64,000 bases of DNA from Eonycteris spelaea (GCA_003508835.1 PUFA01000003.1:14237501-14301500); one strand, 5' to 3'; shown: positions 13,085-24,424, counted from the first letter of the stretch. Notes: generated from the sequence alone by a model not told the origin. Program-made: numbers and translations.

Positions 13085-13545
13085 CCCACTCCATATTTCT
13101 AGTATTATTTCTAATTTCTTCCAATAAGCAAGCCTGATCTCCCTTTAGTATACCTCATGTGCCATTTTCATTTTCAGCAATTTAAACTTACTCAGGTGGC
13201 AAACACCTAACTCTCCAATATGCCCTTCCACTACCTCTCCACACACACATATACCATCCATTGTTCAAGGCCATCTCAAGTTCAACCACTTTCATAAAAT
13301 CTTTATTTCTAAAATCCAGAGTAACCTAGGGCTCCTTTTCATTTCTATTATATATACAGTAAAGAAATTAAAGTATATCACATATCATATGTTATTTTAG
13401 ACTCTGTATGTTCATTGATATAAATCTTGTCTTCCCCATTTGCTTGCAGGAACAAGTCTAACTCATTTATATTTCTCTCAGCAACGAGCATAGCATTGTA
13501 CATACTTTAGACATCTTATACATACTCATTGAGCAAACATTGTCT
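13085..13545 (+). mobile_element. L2 LINE 3' fragment
   Basis: A pyrimidine-rich, exon-like run ('tatgcccttccactacctct', 'ttgttcaaggccatctcaag', 'ttcaaccactttcataaaat') ends in 'catttgcttgcaggaacaag' and 'gagcatagcattgtacatac'. This is the layout of the L2 3' region (ORF2 end, then 'tgtaagctccatgagggcag', then 'cctagcacagtgcctggcac'). It is diverged but in the right order over about 450 bases. Confidence 0.55.
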
Positions 13546-13549
13546 ATTC

Positions 13550-15630
13550 TCAGTGTTATCAGATTATTCATTTAGCAGCTCTTTTACTTACATAAATAGT
13601 ATATGTACATAACATGAATGAGTTAATGTCTATAATGTGCCTTAGGTAATAAACAATAGGTAAAATCCTTTACTTTGTTGACTGCTATTATCTTATTACC
13701 AAAGATTAAATTTAACTATGTTTAAGATTGGGAGAATTTAGTTATATAACTAGCATAAATTTTGTCCACTCCACCCTTGCCTGAACTACCATATGAAAAT
13801 TGATCACTATAAGTAATTGTTTGCTCACATTTGTTTTTGTGACTCGTGAGCAAGATATTTCCCTTAGCTGATAACACATCATAACTGCCCCAGATATGTT
13901 GTTCAAAGGAAGTTATATCAGTTTAAGTTTCCACAGAGGATATACTAATCATATAAATAAATTATACATGGGTACAGGAAATTACATTATAGAAAACTGG
14001 ACAAATTGAGTTTAACAGCAGAAAACATAATTGTGTAATTTTAGGAAGAAATAAATATTGACCAAAATGCACATTTTTACAAGTAATGTTATCTCTGATC
14101 AGCAGCAAACATGTTTCGTGATCAATATTTGTAGTTTGATTCATTTCCTTCCATATAGAACTTGATGGGCTCATCAATATATACAAAGGTTTAAAAATAA
14201 ATAAGGGGGAAGGTTTTTAAAATAAGCCTTTCTAAAGGTTTTGTCCGCTCCCCCCCCCCTTCGTTTCATAAGTTATCTAAATATCTGCAAGTTCCATAGT
14301 ACAGTGGAAGGAGGGACCTACTGAAAAAGAGGAATTTGCTTGAGATGTGGTTAGAGACAAGATTTTGAAACTTGGTAGTGAGAATAACATGGGAATAAGA
14401 CTGAAAAGTACATTATCTTCTTATAATATGGTGACAAGCCTGGTAAATTACTGATCCAGAGAGTATAAGAAAAGACATATAAAGAGAAGTGATGCTGAAG
14501 GATGGCATCATCTTTTTGAGAGTCTTGAATGCAATAGTCTGGTGAAAAGACCTTATTTTTTATGAAATGGAAAGCCAAAAAAAAAAAAAGAAAAGAAAAG
14601 GAAGGATCATTGGCATCATAACAGCCAGTGAAGTATATAAATTTGTTTCACCTGCAAATGTTACAAGTGCAATATGGATAGGCAATAGGCCAAATAATAT
14701 TAAAGAATGAAAATTACATAGGAACCTCCAAGCATCTGGCCCAGTACCTTTCCAAAGCACAAGGATTCTCAGTGATCTTTCCAGAATCTAGAATTTCAGT
14801 GTAGAGGATGAACTTGGTGACAAAATTAAGAGGCAATGATTTTCAGATGTTATCTCTAAGCATTGAACCAGGCACCCATTGAGGTCCTCTCATCTCCATC
14901 TGAGCCAAGATGTAAGGTTAGAATTGTTTTGATAGAGGAGATTCCTTAATGAATACAATGTCTCTTCAAGAATGGGGCTCTGAGCCAAATAATTGGGATT
15001 CAAAAGAAAGGCTGACCACTTGCCATGAACACGCATGTAGTGACCTCTGAATCACACAAGCACAGACATTTCTACTTAGAACAAGGAGCAAGAGTGGAGA
15101 CTCACTTAGAAGTCAGACTGCAAAAAATAGTATCAATTCCTATAGGATACAAAAGTATCAGCAGAGACTTACAAAAAGTAAATAAATTATACAAGGACAT
15201 TTTTTAAAAATATCCCAACACATCAAACTCAAGTTTTAAAAGATCTTCCAGCATAGGTAGTGAACACCAGAGGCAGAGAAGGTTCAGTAAGTGAGCAAGG
15301 GATTGAAGACAAAACCCTGAGAGAGAATTCTACATCTGTCTGCATCCAACTGAGAATGAACCCAATTGTGATTTGAGTAGCTAAAGAACTGCTTGCTAGA
15401 TAGGACACTATTTTCTATAACAAATTGTCCTTCATGCTAACATTATTAAAAATATCATATAATGTAGGTGTACCATAGGACATCACTATGAGACAGAAGT
15501 GAAAGGAAAGAATGGGAAGAAAGGAAAAAACTGCAAGGTATTTCAATGGAGCTTTTTCTTAGAACTCCTTGTACATAAATATCTTTGAAATAAATGTTCT
15601 ATCTGTTGAAATGTGTTGGCTTTTCAGATT
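13550..15630. other. gene-free stretch, no clear repeats
   Basis: AT-rich sequence without a supported gene. A C10 run lies at 14250-14259 and an A-rich run with AAAAG units at 14577-14600. Minus-strand frames of 66-75 codons around 13962-14760 show no domain. I recognise nothing else. Confidence 0.5.
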
Positions 15631-15639
15631 GTAAAAGTG

Positions 15640-15850
15640 ATTATATTCATCATAAAAATTTTGCAAGACAAAAAGTATAAAGATAATTAAGAAATTGGCC
15701 TATGATTTCATCACCTAGAAATAATCATGGTAAATATTTTGAGATGTTTTCTACTATTCTTTTAATGATACAAATATATACAATGTCTTGCAGATTTGGA
15801 AATTTGGCTTCTGTATGCTCATTTTTGTTCAATTCAATATGATGACTGAT
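15640..15850. mobile_element. ancient LINE-type repeat, same family as 11.9 kb
   Basis: 'gacaaaaagtataaagataa', 'gatttcatcacctagaaata', 'atcatggtaaatattttgag' and 'aatatatacaatgtcttgca' follow the first part of the same old repeat seen at 11.85-12.64 kb (consensus 'taaagaagaaaataaaaatc', 'cccagagataaccactgtta', 'acattttggtgtat'). Confidence 0.5.
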
Positions 15851-15884
15851 TTCCTACATAATTAAATAACCCTCAAAATGTGAA

Positions 15885-16062
15885 AATAAAAATATAGTTA
15901 CATCTATATTCATCAGTTGTAACAAACATTCCACTCAGGTGAGGGATATTAATAATGGGGGTGGGAGGTACATGGGAAATCTCTGTACCTTTCCCTCAAG
16001 TTTACTGTGAGCATAAAACTGCTCTAAAGAAATTAAGTTTTAACTTAACAAATTTAAAAAAA
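15885..16062 (+). mobile_element. L1M 3'-terminal fragment
   Basis: 'catcagttgtaacaaacatt', 'ccactcaggtgagggatatt', 'gataatggggg'-like sequence, 'gggaaatctctgtacctttc', 'cctcaagtttactgtgagca' and 'taaaactgctctaaagaaat' give the characteristic 3' terminus of old L1M elements, followed by an A-rich tail at 16057-16079. Confidence 0.8.
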
Positions 16063-16084
16063 AAAGGAAAAAATAAACACTATC

Positions 16085-16492
16085 AAATATCAAGACATGA
16101 TTACTCTAGTACAGCGTGATAGTAATGTATAAATAGATATACAGAAGAATAGATCCATGCCTATTTGGAAACTTGATTTATGACACAGTGCACATTACAA
16201 ATCAGTGGGAAAGGAAGAACTTTTTAATACATTTTTCTAGAATAATTAAGTATCCAAGTGAAATCAAATCCCTTACCTTATACCATACACAAAAATGAAT
16301 TTCAGATGTGTTAAAAATGTATGTTAGTGGCAAAACTATAAATCTTAGAAGGTGCTATAAGAAAATATCTATCACATCTAGGTAGAGAAAGATTTCTTAA
16401 ACAAGATGCTAAATGCAAAGTCATAAAGAGAAATATTATAAATTTGACCATATTAAAATTAGGCATTTTTTTTAATCAAAAGACAATAAAAA
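16085..16492 (+). mobile_element. L1M ORF2 C-terminal fragment
   Basis: The block matches the region of L1 ORF2 after the reverse transcriptase domain: 'aatagatccatgcctatttg', 'aatcccttaccttataccat', 'acacaaaaatgaatttcaga', 'actataaatcttagaaggtg', 'gaaatattataaatttgacc' and 'atattaaaattaggcatttt'. Stops break all frames, so it is a dead fragment. It sits directly downstream of an L1 3' end in the same orientation, so the two pieces cannot be one collinear element. Confidence 0.75.
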
Positions 16493-16654
16493 TGTGTACA
16501 CAGTCCTCACTACTGTCAATAAGTTCTTGGAACCACAGTGAAATGACATATTAAAAAAAACAATTTTTAGCATAAGCTAATTGATATAAATGAGAGTTAA
16601 GTTCCTACAGTATCTCATCAACATTATGACAAAACATTGAACAAAACGATGTTA

Positions 16655-16800
16655 TCTGAGGACCTGCTGTGTGTGTATATAGTCTGTGTATGTGTATGTA
16701 TATATCTGCATATATTTACATATAATATATGCAGATGTTATGCATAAATATATACAGATATGTATATAATATACAGATATATTTTATACACACAGAGATT
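16655..16800. repeat. TG/TA-rich tract with inverted repeat
   Basis: Low-complexity (TG)n/(TA)n sequence. Within it 'ctgcatata' and its complement 'tatatgcag' flank about ten bases around 16707-16735, a potential small cruciform. No element body is recognised. Confidence 0.65.
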
Positions 16801-16860
16801 TTAAATAAACAAACAAACAAAAAATAAATACATAAATAAATAAATACATAAATATGATGT
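16801..16860. repeat. (AAAC)n/(AAAT)n simple repeat
   Basis: A-rich tetranucleotide repeat: AAAC units followed by AAAT/ACAT units. It may be the tail of a decayed retroposon. Confidence 0.75.
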
Positions 16861-17044
16861 GCTTTAGCACATCATAACTGCTCTACCTCAGATGTGCTCT
16901 CCTTAAGTTAATCCAGTAAATATTTGTACTATGACTAATACACCGCTAACCCTTTAATTCTGAGGATGCTTGCCTGACAGCTGCTCCCCACCTCACTTGG
17001 CCAAGCAGAGAGTCAATCATCTTTCCATTGTGCCACATCTGTAC

Positions 17045-17285
17045 CTGGCATATTTCTCAGTTAGAGCATTCACTCCATGCGTCAGGCACTGTGCAAAGAG
17101 CTTTCTTAACATCTGCTATCTCATTTCTTCCTCATTAAAATATCAGTATTGTGATGCATTAGTCTATCCATTTTATAGATGAAGACAGTGGAAATCAGCA
17201 CACTTGACCTGACAAAGGCTCATAATCCAAGGGGCAGAGCCATAATTCAAATTCTAATCTGACCATTGCTAAAGTTCTATTATTT
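17045..17285 (-). mobile_element. MIR SINE fragment
   Basis: Reverse MIR with the parts in order: 'gcgtcaggcactgtgcaaag', 'agctttcttaacatctgcta', 'tctcatttcttcctcattaa', 'tccattttatagatgaagac' and 'ggcagagccataattcaaat'. These correspond to the MIR 3' end, core and tRNA-related part read on the opposite strand. Confidence 0.75.
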
Positions 17286-17344
17286 ATAGCTGCTATGCAA
17301 TAGTGTACCTATTAAACTGCATTGTTTACAACAAAAAAAATAAA

Positions 17345-17892
17345 TAAAGGCTACCTGGTTATCTATCATTGCATAACAAATTCCCCTGAAATGTAATGGC
17401 TAGAAAAAAAAAAAAGTTTCATTATATTTTATGACTTTTGGGTCCAGAATTCAGAAAGGGCTCCTCTGGATTATTCTATTACATGTTGCATTTGAATGCA
17501 CTCATCTGGTAGTACCTAACACAGTACTCTGCCAAGATAGCTACAGCTTCACTAAAATGCCTGGTGCTTGGATAGAGATGGCCAGTAGACTGGGCTCAGC
17601 TGGAATTGTTGACCAGAACACCTCCACATGCCTCTTTAAATTGGCAGTTTTCAGAGTGGTCAGACTTCTTACACAGAGACTCAGGCCTCCCAGAGACAGT
17701 GTCCCAAGAGAAAGAAATTAAAAGCTGCCATTTTATTAAGTCTTCTACATAGAAAGTGCACGGTATCACTTCTACCCTATTCTATTGATTAAAAGAGTCC
17801 CAAATTCAAGGAGAGGGGACACAGATTACACTTCCCATTAGAAGGAGTGTCAAAACACAGGCAGGCATCTTTAATCTGCCACATCATAGAAA
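17345..17892 (-). mobile_element. MaLR-type LTR relic (MLT/MST-like)
   Basis: Read on the minus strand this is a solitary MaLR-type LTR. It runs from 'gtggcagattaaagatgcct' through 'tcaatagaatagggtagaag' and ends with the 'catttcaggggaatttgtta' and 'tgcaatgatagataac' 3' terminus. On the plus strand the matching landmarks are 'ctatcattgcataacaaatt', 'tctaccctattctattgatt' and 'caaattcaaggagaggggac'. LTRs of this class are long-extinct ERVL-related relics, and no internal retroviral sequence is attached. The 96-codon frame inside (17431-17721) is not a gene. Subfamily is uncertain. Confidence 0.7.
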
Positions 17893-17954
17893 ATGTTAAT
17901 GATAGATTTAAAGAAAATATTAGCTATGTTTAAAACTAACTGGGAACTAATATC

Positions 17955-18182
17955 TCTAGAACAGCACTGTTCTAAACAACTTTCTGTGATAAATGCAATA
18001 TATTCTGTATGGTCAAATATAAATGAGAGTAGCCACATGTTAGAAGCATGTGATAATTGAGCATTTGAAATATAGGTATGACCAAGGTTCTGGATTTTAA
18101 TTTTAATTACAATTTTTAGTTAAATTCAAATAGTCATAAGTGGCTATGTGCTACTGTATTGGACAGCATAGTTCTGTAATAT
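17955..18182. mobile_element. hAT-type DNA transposon relic (MER family)
   Basis: Begins 'agaacagcactgttctaaac' and ends 'attggacagcatagttctg', giving the diagnostic inverted termini (AGCACTGTCC...GGACAGC). Inside are 'gtagccacatgttagaagca', 'attgagcatttgaaatatag', 'aattttaattacaattttta' and 'gtggctatgtgctactgtat'. It is a short non-autonomous element without transposase. Exact MER name not assigned. Confidence 0.7.
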
Positions 18183-18234
18183 AAATGAGATTTCTGAAAA
18201 CAGCAAGAATAACAGAAAACCAAAATAAAAATGG

Positions 18235-18830
18235 CCAAAGGATATAAATAGATAATTTATAGAAGTGGAAACTCAGCTGCCTCTCAAGCATATGGGAAAG
18301 TATCCAAGCTCAATAATAAACAGAGAAATGGAAATTAAAATGATGATATACTTTACACCTATTTGAACAACAAAAATTAGAACACTGGATAGTGCCATGT
18401 ATTGTGGGACTATAGAGAAACAATTAGCCTCTCCCACTGTTAGTAGGAAGAGGAACTAGAATAGCTATTTCTGAGAGCAATCTGGCAATACTTGGTCCAA
18501 TTAAGTAACCATATACTCTGTGATTTATCACAATCTCTAGGGCATGAACAGGAATATGCCTTGGAGCAGGGAGGTGGAGACAAGTTAAGTGTTCATTATT
18601 GGAGGAAGGGAAAAGTAAAATGCTGTCAGTGAACATTGTGGAATATTACACAGTCATTAGAAGCAATAGTTGCAACAAAAGTCCATACAGCAAAATGGAT
18701 GGTTCTTAAAAATGAAATGCTGAGTTTAAAATTAAGAAACATTATCAGTCCCATAACACAGTGTTTTTGAAAAATAAAGTTGCATATGCATACAAAACAA
18801 TAATATGTATTCCATAAGGATACATACAAG
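18235..18830 (+). mobile_element. L1M LINE 3' region
   Basis: Follows old L1 3' sequence: 'aggatataaatagataattt', 'gaaatggaaattaaaatgat', 'atactttacacctatttgaa', 'gtgggactatagagaaacaa', 'gagcaatctggcaatacttg', 'aacattgtggaatattacac' and 'agtcattagaagcaatagtt'. The frames on both strands are repeat-derived. No intact frame. Confidence 0.75.
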
Positions 18831-18839
18831 TTTAAGGAT

Positions 18840-19128
18840 ACTTAAACACATTGCTGGTTTGCAAACTCCAGAGCTTCCTGGGTAAAATCTGAAACTGGCC
18901 TTTGTACAAGGAGGGCAAGGAGAGACCAAAGAAAGGGGCAGGCCACTCCAGATTGATAGTGGCAGTTTTAATAAGCAAGGGAACTTAGCATACAAGGCTT
19001 GTCTTGGTGGCTGCAAAATGAACAGATCTCCACACCTGCCCACTGGAATCTTAAAAGTTTATATAGAGTCTTTGATGAGGTTCAGTCACAGTATACCATC
19101 CAGATATACCAACAGGGAGGATAGAGAG
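18840..19128. other. unassigned, possibly LTR-like segment
   Basis: Between an L1M end and a GGAA microsatellite lies a GC-richer segment ('aggggcaggccactccagat', 'tcttggtggctgcaaaatga', 'ctccacacctgcccactgga', 'aaagtttatatagagtcttt'). Its style resembles an LTR leader but I cannot place it in a family. Confidence 0.3.
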
Positions 19129-19130
19129 AG

Positions 19131-19247
19131 GGGAAGGAAGGAAGGAAGGAAGGAAGGAAGGAAGGAAGGAAGGAAGGAAGGAAGGAAGGAAGGAAGGAAG
19201 GGGAAGGAAGGAGGGAAGGAAGGAGGGAGGGAAGGAGGGAGGGAATC
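19131..19247. repeat. (GGAA)n microsatellite
   Basis: About sixteen near-perfect GGAA/AAGG units are followed by GGGA-interrupted units, roughly 115 bases of pure purine on the plus strand. The glutamate/arginine/glycine-rich plus frame and the proline/serine-rich minus frame here are translations of the repeat. GGAA is the core ETS recognition site, so such repeats can bind ETS factors, but no function is implied by sequence alone. Confidence 0.97.
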
Positions 19248-19704
19248 TGCACCTACTAATTGTTAACAACAGCTGACAATAAACTAAGGACTATGATTGT
19301 TGCAGTCCCCTGAGATTGAGGTTCCTCCAAATTTGTCTCTGAATCCCAATGCCTACACAGTATCTTGAACATAGTCCTTGATAAATGCCTTCCGGTGGTT
19401 TAATTAACTGTTGGGAAAACGGATGAAGAGGATTATAAGAAATAAGATGAAAACTATTGGTTAAATAGAACTTGAAGCTACTATTAACTTGTACTCTTTT
19501 CTTTGCCAATACTACCCCAATATGAGGAGTTTCCAAAAGCTCCCCCACTATCCATTCCACATATTTAGGCAGAACTGGAGAAAATGGTGGTTCTGGTGGG
19601 TCTTAGAGCCTGAGAAGACATCCACTTGAGAGATGAGAAAGTTCTGAGCTAATAGTTTAAAAATGTAATAACCTTATATTCCATGGCAGCAATATGAGCA
19701 CATG

Positions 19705-20175
19705 GATCTCTGAAGTAGGCTGAATAATGGCTTGGAAAGAGATCAGGTCCTAATCTCTGGAATCTATAAATACTGGCAAAGTCTTCACAGATATGATTAA
19801 ATTAGGGTCCTGAGATAGGAAGGCTATCCTGTATTACCCAGGTGGGACCTAAATGCATTCATATGTCTGCTTATAAGAAAAAGGCAGAGGAAAATTTCAC
19901 ACACACTCAGAGAAGAAGGCCATGTGAAGACTGAGCAGAAAGAGATTTGAAGATAATTATAAACGAAGAAATGTCGGCAGCCACTAGAATGGGGAAGTAA
20001 CAAGGAACGGGTTCTCCCCCAGAGGGAGCACGGCCCTACCTACACTGATTTTGGTCTAGTAACACTGACTTTCGGCTTATGACTTCAGGAATTGTGAGAA
20101 AATAAATTTCTATTGCTTTAAGCCACAAAGTTGGTGATAATTTGTGACAATGGCCACAGGAAAGTAATAATTAAT
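19705..20175 (+). mobile_element. MaLR-type LTR relic (MLT/MST-like)
   Basis: Landmarks in order: 'aggctgaataatggcttgga', 'ggtcctaatctctggaatct', 'cagatatgattaaattaggg', 'tatcctgtattacccaggtg', 'ggccatgtgaagactgagca', 'gcagccactagaatggggaa', 'aacgggttctcccccagagg', 'gacttcaggaattgtgagaa', then 'aataaatttctattgcttta' with the LTR polyadenylation signal, and 'agccacaaagttggtgataa'. It is a solitary LTR with no internal region. Confidence 0.8.
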
Positions 20176-20631
20176 CACCCAAGGGGAAATCAAAGCTAAG
20201 GAGAGATTAATGGATTTTCTCAAGTCCAAATACACCTACTCCAGATCAGTCTGGAGTAGAGTACAGTCCTGGTAAGCAGGGGGCAGTAAAGAGGTCAGAG
20301 TAGAACTTTGAGATATCCAGTGGTTTGGAATCCATAACATTCTTAGTTATTTTCACTCTTCACAAGAAGGACCAAGTGAGATGGCGTTTCCTATCCTACT
20401 TCTACAGGACCTTGTTTACCCAGGCCTTAATTCTAGTCTAATATATCACTCTTTCCAGCAGGCCTTTACCGCAAAAATTATATAACCTTTTAATGACCTA
20501 AGCCCCTGCTCAGAGTCTTCCTTTATCCTTCACAGACGTGCAAAAGTATGGCATTAAATACAAAATAATTATACTATGTCACAATAGTTATAGGATAGTT
20601 CCTCTTTTCCAAACTCTGTTTTCTCTCCAGT

Positions 20632-20809
20632 CCGTGGTTCTCAACCTTGACTTATCAGAATCCCCTAGGGTGTCCTAAAGTTTACTGATTTGTGAGTCCT
20701 ATCCTCAGATATTCTAATTTAATTGGTCTGGGGTGCATGGTGGGCACAGGGAGTTTTAAATACTTCCTAGGTGATTCTCACTTGGAGCCAAAGTTAAGAA
20801 CTACTGGTC
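20632..20809. mobile_element. MER5A-like hAT-Charlie element
   Basis: Inverted termini 'cgtggttctcaaccttgact' and 'agttaagaactactgg' flank 'agaatcccctagggtgtcct', 'agatattctaatttaattgg', 'gggcacagggagttttaaat' and 'cctaggtgattctcacttgg', the order of the non-autonomous MER5A element (about 180 bases here). No transposase. Confidence 0.8.
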
Positions 20810-20814
20810 TAGTC

Positions 20815-22985
20815 TTTCTTTTCTTTCAAACCTACTCCAGGGAGAAAAAGGATATGATCTCAAATCGATATGCGTAAAAATAGAAACAAATCACCATATT
20901 TCTTTTTCCAGAAAAGTTGATTTAAATCTAAGTTTTATTTACGAGGTGAACATTGTTGAACCTTATCAAAGGATACACAAGCATTAAGTAGATACAGGAA
21001 GATAGGGCCATCCTAGACCTCCTGGTCAAGCCATAAATGGGAATAAGCTGGCTCCACCCACAGTTGCCTTTACCTGGGACACACAGCAATGATACTGAAA
21101 GCCTAAAGTTCAACTGTTTGATTCACCTGAGGTCACTTACTCAACAGGAATCCTACCTTCCTTTCTCTCAAAAACCAATTCCAGTTATAGCACTGCAGCC
21201 TTAAATTTTTGAAGGAAAAACAGCTTGCTACTCAGTTTGCAGTACTGATAACTTAAGTACATTTATAAGAGTCGTAGAACTTAACATCTACATTTTTCCT
21301 CCTATGTTCTAATTTCCTGCTTCTCCACACTATTTATGTTCACCTGTTACCCAATTAGCACCCCAGTAAGCTAGACTCTGTGGTTGTTTTACCCTAGCAA
21401 TTAACCCTCTCCAGCACCCCCTCTGCAAAGAGCTCCTGATTAATATAAACTGCTCAATTATTCACCTAACAACAGGAAGCATGCCACTGTAGACCAGGAA
21501 GAGAACAATTTATTTTTTTCTTGGATCCTAATGTTCCCAGTATTTGCTGAGAAGAAAGATTTCCCTGAAATAATCTAGAGGACTTGGTTGAGGTTTATAA
21601 AAGCACAAATTTATAAAATGTCAGCACCTATCTACTGGTTTGAGATGGTCAGCATCTCTAGTTTGAAAAAAAAAAATGCTAAGATGAAAGAGGAAATTCA
21701 GTGGCTTTCCTTTTTTTTTTTTTTAATTCTATAAACTGCTGACATGAATTTCTCATTAATGACCACAGTAACATATAGGAAAGATGTAAAGAAAAAATGG
21801 GGGAAAGAAAAAAGTAAAAGAGGAAAATAAAAGGGAAAGCAGGATATTAAATACTGACTTATCCAACATCTTTAAGAGATAGGATGTTTCAGTTAAGCAT
21901 TATTATTTTTTTACAACTGAAAGTATTGTGCACCCTAGATATTGCTTTCCTATTACTAAAAATGTAACATATTTAACAAAGAAACTCCAATTAAATATTA
22001 CTTTTTCTGAAAACTTTTGAAGAACTTCAGAATTTCACATGCCAGATATATTAATTACCATGAACAACAATCTTGCAAGGTAATAAAGTGAGAGACAATA
22101 TCAAGCTGATAATACCTATGTGTTTCTGTGGTTCACATCTATAAAATTTAAAATTTATGGTGAGTCAGAGATGTGTCAACAACACAATTTTCTAGGAAGG
22201 TATACGCCATTATGTAAATTCCAAAACTGGCCATAACCATATTTGCACCTGTTCTAGAGAATTGCATGTAACTGCCTACATATCTTATGTGTACATATTT
22301 AAGGAGAAAACATTACTTTTTAATCTAGACTAAAATGTATTGATCACTTTTTGTTCTATTTGTCCTTACCCACACATTATTCATAAGGTAATTATTCTAC
22401 AAGTGAAAAGGAAGAAGGCACACGGAACTACTGAAGCCACTTGCATAATTGGATGGAGGACTATAAAGAAGATGACCTTAATTTTATCTGGAAAGAAAAT
22501 ATATTAAAAGCTAAAATTGATTATACAGAATTGCCTGCTAAGCAACTGAAGCAGAAGGTGCTTCAAAGAATTTCACTCCGAAAATTCAGTCAAATGGTCC
22601 TCTGCTTACATGAGTTTCCTGAAATCTTTCCACTGCAGACAACTGCAAAAGCCAGGTCTTTTCAAAATGCTGGAGTCTGTTTTCTCATCCATGGATAGAG
22701 TCTCCCTTTTCCAAAAGCCTTAATTAACTGAAATTCTAATCCTACCTAAACTTGGATGAAGAAAAAACACAACAACAAATGAAAGACCCTCCTGAATACT
22801 GAATTCCTAAAACCTTGGAAAACTATTTGCAGACAAGAGGTTGCTGGCGCATAGCTATGACTTCTTGCTCCGAATGAAAACAGCTTGCAAGCTGCAGTGT
22901 TCAGGAGAGAGAGAAGCACAGTCACCTCTTCCTATGAAAGTTTAACAATTCATTAATGGAAAAAGACGGCATAAGGGATGCAGGA
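20815..22985. other. gene-free stretch
   Basis: No supported gene or clear repeat. It holds an A10 run near 21668, a T14 run at 21711-21724 and purine-rich low-complexity sequence at 21780-21842. An 85-codon frame at 22441-22698 shows no recognised domain. 'aaacagcttgcaagctgcag' at 22880 contains a short palindromic core (gcttgcaagc). Confidence 0.5.
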
Positions 22986-22989
22986 TCAG

Positions 22990-23182
22990 AGGCAGCTAGG
23001 CAGCATCAAATTCGGAGAGAATGAAGGATTGAGAAGGGACATGTGGAAACTCAGACTGGGGAGAAAAGGCAAAAGAAAGAGGAGGGATTTGATAGAAATA
23101 GGAACAAAGAGAGGAGAGGCAGAAGGTAAAAAGGATGGAGAGATTAGAGGACAGGGAGAGGAAAAGGGGAAAGGATTTGAAT
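22990..23182. repeat. purine-rich low-complexity tract
   Basis: A predominantly G/A plus strand ('gaaagaggagggatttgata', 'gagaggagaggcagaaggta', 'aggacagggagaggaaaagg'). The arginine/lysine/glutamate-rich frame (plus) and serine/phenylalanine-rich frame (minus) over it reflect this composition. Confidence 0.7.
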
Positions 23183-23674
23183 AAAATTCGCATATCTAAT
23201 CTGGTTTTACTTTTATACTCCTCTTTGTGGGAGAGTTTGACTATGAAGATGCTGATTGTTCCACATTTTTTTCTAAGCGCCCCTAACTGACCAACCATGT
23301 GTTAAAACAGTTTTTTCTGGAAGGGATTACGCCCTTTGACTTTAAAAGACATTTCTCCCCTTCCCAATAAGGCTTGATGGCTGTGTGTGCGCTGGTGTGG
23401 AGCGCAGCAGGGCGTCTGCAGAGCAGGAAATTTCACAGAAGTCAGTTAAGTTGGTGCAAGGGATGCATTGTTTCTTACACACCCTTATTGCGGACAATGA
23501 AGGTATATTCATTTGTAAATACATATGTCATGTATGTGCCCATGTAAATAAATAAGTTTCAATATAATTTCCAAATAAACAACATGAGAAAAATTGTCGA
23601 TTTTTGAGTATGTCAGATAATGACTGCAAAGTGTTTTGCAGCCGCCAGCAGCCCAGCCCATCCCTGAGGCCACC

Positions 23675-23688
23675 CTGCCATCTAGTGG
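23675..23688 (-). promoter_or_regulatory. CTCF core-motif match
   Basis: On the minus strand the sequence reads CCACTAGATGGCAG, which fits every position of the familiar CTCF core consensus (CCASYAGRKGGCRS). It lies in a locally GC-rich patch (23640-23740) that is not part of any repeat I recognise, in an otherwise AT-rich window. CTCF binds such sites to anchor cohesin loops and insulate domains. The match is seen; occupancy is inferred. Confidence 0.65.
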
Positions 23689-24111
23689 GATGCTGCCCGA
23701 ACTTCTTTTGCAGCCAAGCCGGCCTCATTTACCCTCACAGCTGGAGACAGGGAAGTGTATTCTCCTAAATGTGTTAACTTAGCAGTGCTACACACTAGAA
23801 ACAAATTAATATATAATTCTTCTGTGTCTTAAGGTCATTACTGTCGAGGCATAAATTAATAGAGCTATTCCAGTTAATTCATTTTGGCGTTTGCTTTTGC
23901 ATGTCTGAGCACATATGTGAAAATAGGCCTCCCTTTAATGCCTAGTGGGGAAAAAGGAAGGAGGCCTAAAAGTAGTTAAGCCAGATGAGCGAACTGTCTG
24001 ACCTAAAAGCCAGACAAGAGCTACACTTTTCAGATGCAGCTGCTTCATCTTTTTCAGTTCCCTAAACCCAGCCTAACAAAAGTCTCACTCAGCCAAGCTG
24101 AAATAGGAATT

Positions 24112-24132
24112 GGGGGTGGGTGGGAGTAAGGG
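24112..24132 (+). promoter_or_regulatory. canonical G-quadruplex motif
   Basis: Four runs of three or more G on the plus strand separated by loops of 1, 1 and 5 bases (G5-T-G3-T-G3-AGTAA-G3), with further G5 and G6 runs at 24137-24141 and 24150-24155. This satisfies the standard G3+N1-7 rule. It is non-repetitive sequence about 440 bases from the CTCF match. Confidence 0.7.
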
Positions 24133-24420
24133 CAGAGGGGGACAGGTCTGGGGGGACCATCAGAAGGCAGTGTTGTAAAACATATCTAGTTCATCTTTCT
24201 ATGAGGCAGAGTGTCCTGTTACAGGCAAACGAGGGCTCTTCTTTCTGAGCACAAATGGCATGTCCATGTCCAGTCTGACCAGCCTGGCTATTACAGAGGC
24301 TGTAAGGATGGTCATCTGCCCTTATCGCAGAGGTGGATGCATTTTTTTATCACCACTCCCCATAATGGTGAGTTTCCAGATCATATACAGATGTCTACAG
24401 CAATGTTCTCCTACTGTGAA

Positions 24421-24424
<4 letters not shown>

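Noticed and set aside
18840..19128. Possible retroviral LTR leader
   Set aside because: No TG...CA ends, polyadenylation signal or family landmark could be fixed, so it is listed only as unassigned.
19018..19269. repetitive proteins on both strands (KEGR-like and PSFL-like repeats)
   Set aside because: Direct translation of the GGAA microsatellite. It is also not a CRISPR array, because there are no unique spacers.
20273..20286. Second CTCF-like word (TAAGCAGGGGGCAG)
   Set aside because: Fits the core at 12 of 14 positions only and misses the leading CC. Kept below the reporting threshold without a matrix score.
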